A stretch of 6,379 bases of DNA from Pseudonocardiales bacterium (GTDB taxonomy: Bacteria; Actinomycetota; Actinomycetes; Mycobacteriales; Pseudonocardiaceae), in contig JAODNG010000212.1 in assembly GCA_025465385.1 (NCBI GenBank), positions 1-6,379 on the forward strand, read 5' to 3'. A program made the position numbers and the translations under genes. Below, in pieces: positions 6,061-6,379 of the stretch (positions are counted from its first letter, which is position 1; every line of letters starts with the position of its first letter). Below the pieces are notes generated by a model. It did no database searches. It worked only from the letters and a program-made list of their open reading frames with translations, and was not told where the DNA came from.

Positions 6061-6379
6061 CTAATCGTGAGTCGCCTCCGACTCCTGCCAGGCGCGGCGA
6101 TGTTGGGCGTCCGCGCGGCGCTGCGCGTCATCCTGGACCCGGCGCGCTTGCTCAGGCGTGGCGTGGCCCTCGGTGACGGCCACTTCCGCGGCGATCATGT
6201 CCCGTGTATTCTCAGATTCTTTTTCTTCCTCGGAGTTTGTCAATGGTCGTTGCTCAGTAGGCGGCGGTTCTCCGGGCAAAATCCTCATCGGCGCGTGGGC
6301 GCCCGGTGCCGTGGGCCAGAACAACGCCGGACTCAGCACGCCGCTTACTAACGCCAGGCCCAGGTGCAGGAAGTGATCC
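6061..6379 (-). CDS. C-terminal part of a putative membrane protein with a charged cytoplasmic tail (partial)
   Basis: An open frame enters from the right edge and ends at TAG 6063-6061, giving 105 visible residues. The first about 20 (DHFLHLGLALVSGVLSPALF) form a hydrophobic helix. Its DHFLHL..A..SGVLS pattern resembles the last transmembrane segment of DUF4383-type actinobacterial membrane proteins. This is followed by a Pro-rich linker, an acidic EEEKESE run and a helical, Gln/Arg/Ala-rich tail (ATPEQARRVQDDAQRRADAQ). The acidic run is encoded by an unusually A-rich patch. The hydrophobic helix includes a rare TTA leucine codon. A GTG at 6339 or ATG at 6249 could start a shorter separate protein, but the open frame and hydrophobic segment upstream favour one longer gene. 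Function is unknown, and the family call rests on one helix. Confidence 0.5.
   Translation of the reverse strand, partial: DHFLHLGLALVSGVLSPALFWPTAPGAHAPMRILPGEPPPTEQRPLTNSEEEKESENTRDMIAAEVAVTEGHATPEQARRVQDDAQRRADAQHRRAWQESEATHD

Noticed and set aside
6055..6064. IdeR-like half site TTAGGTGAGG at the end of the right-edge gene
   Set aside because: Only one half matches the consensus and it lies at a gene's 3' end with no gene start nearby.
1..6379. Mobile elements, CRISPR repeats, tRNA or rRNA genes
   Set aside because: No transposase motifs, regularly spaced repeats, cloverleaf pattern or rRNA-like stretch was found on either strand.

Overview
The window is GC-rich, with GC-biased third codon positions, and every convincing gene lies on the minus strand. 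The protein families point to an actinobacterium: a mycobacterial-type haem bacterioferritin, a Bfd ferredoxin, an actinobacterial haemerythrin-like protein, and an antiporter carrying tandem UspA domains. A Pseudonocardiales- or Mycobacteriales-like host is plausible, but I cannot name a genus from sequence alone.

Layout from right to left, the direction of transcription. (1) 6379-6061: the 3' end of a gene that enters from outside, with one hydrophobic helix and a charged tail, possibly a DUF4383-type membrane protein. (2) 6060-5806: no supported gene. (3) 5805-4609: a decayed CPA2-type cation/proton antiporter with two C-terminal UspA domains. It is broken by several frame changes and a large internal deletion. 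(4) 4554-3967: an intact haemerythrin-domain protein, followed by a GC-rich near-palindrome at 3902-3882. (5) 3809-3615: bacterioferritin-associated ferredoxin (bfd), preceded by a DtxR/IdeR-like box. (6) 3475-2990: bacterioferritin (bfr) with all haem and ferroxidase ligands. Its upstream region holds an IdeR-like box, a well-spaced -35/-10 pair and a perfect 15-bp palindrome near the expected transcription start. (7) 2955-2581: a small DUF2203 protein 34 nt behind bfr. (8) 2385-1: the start of a very large glycan-assembly protein, reading as methyltransferase, coiled coil, family-2 glycosyltransferase and a second glycosyltransferase-like domain. It is still open at the left edge after 795 codons.

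Functionally, the centre is a non-haem iron and oxygen module. Bfr stores iron, Bfd is expected to supply electrons for its release, and the haemerythrin-like protein binds a di-iron centre that senses or handles O2, NO or peroxide. The two IdeR-like boxes sit differently. The bfr box lies just upstream of the -35, compatible with activation by iron-loaded IdeR. The bfd box lies inside a possible promoter, compatible with repression. That arrangement would store iron when it is plentiful and release it when scarce, but it is inferred from sequence only.

The most unusual items are the multi-domain methyltransferase/coiled-coil/glycosyltransferase protein, the perfect operator-like palindrome at bfr, and the antiporter pseudogene. 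I saw no tRNA, rRNA, CRISPR array, insertion sequence or attachment site.
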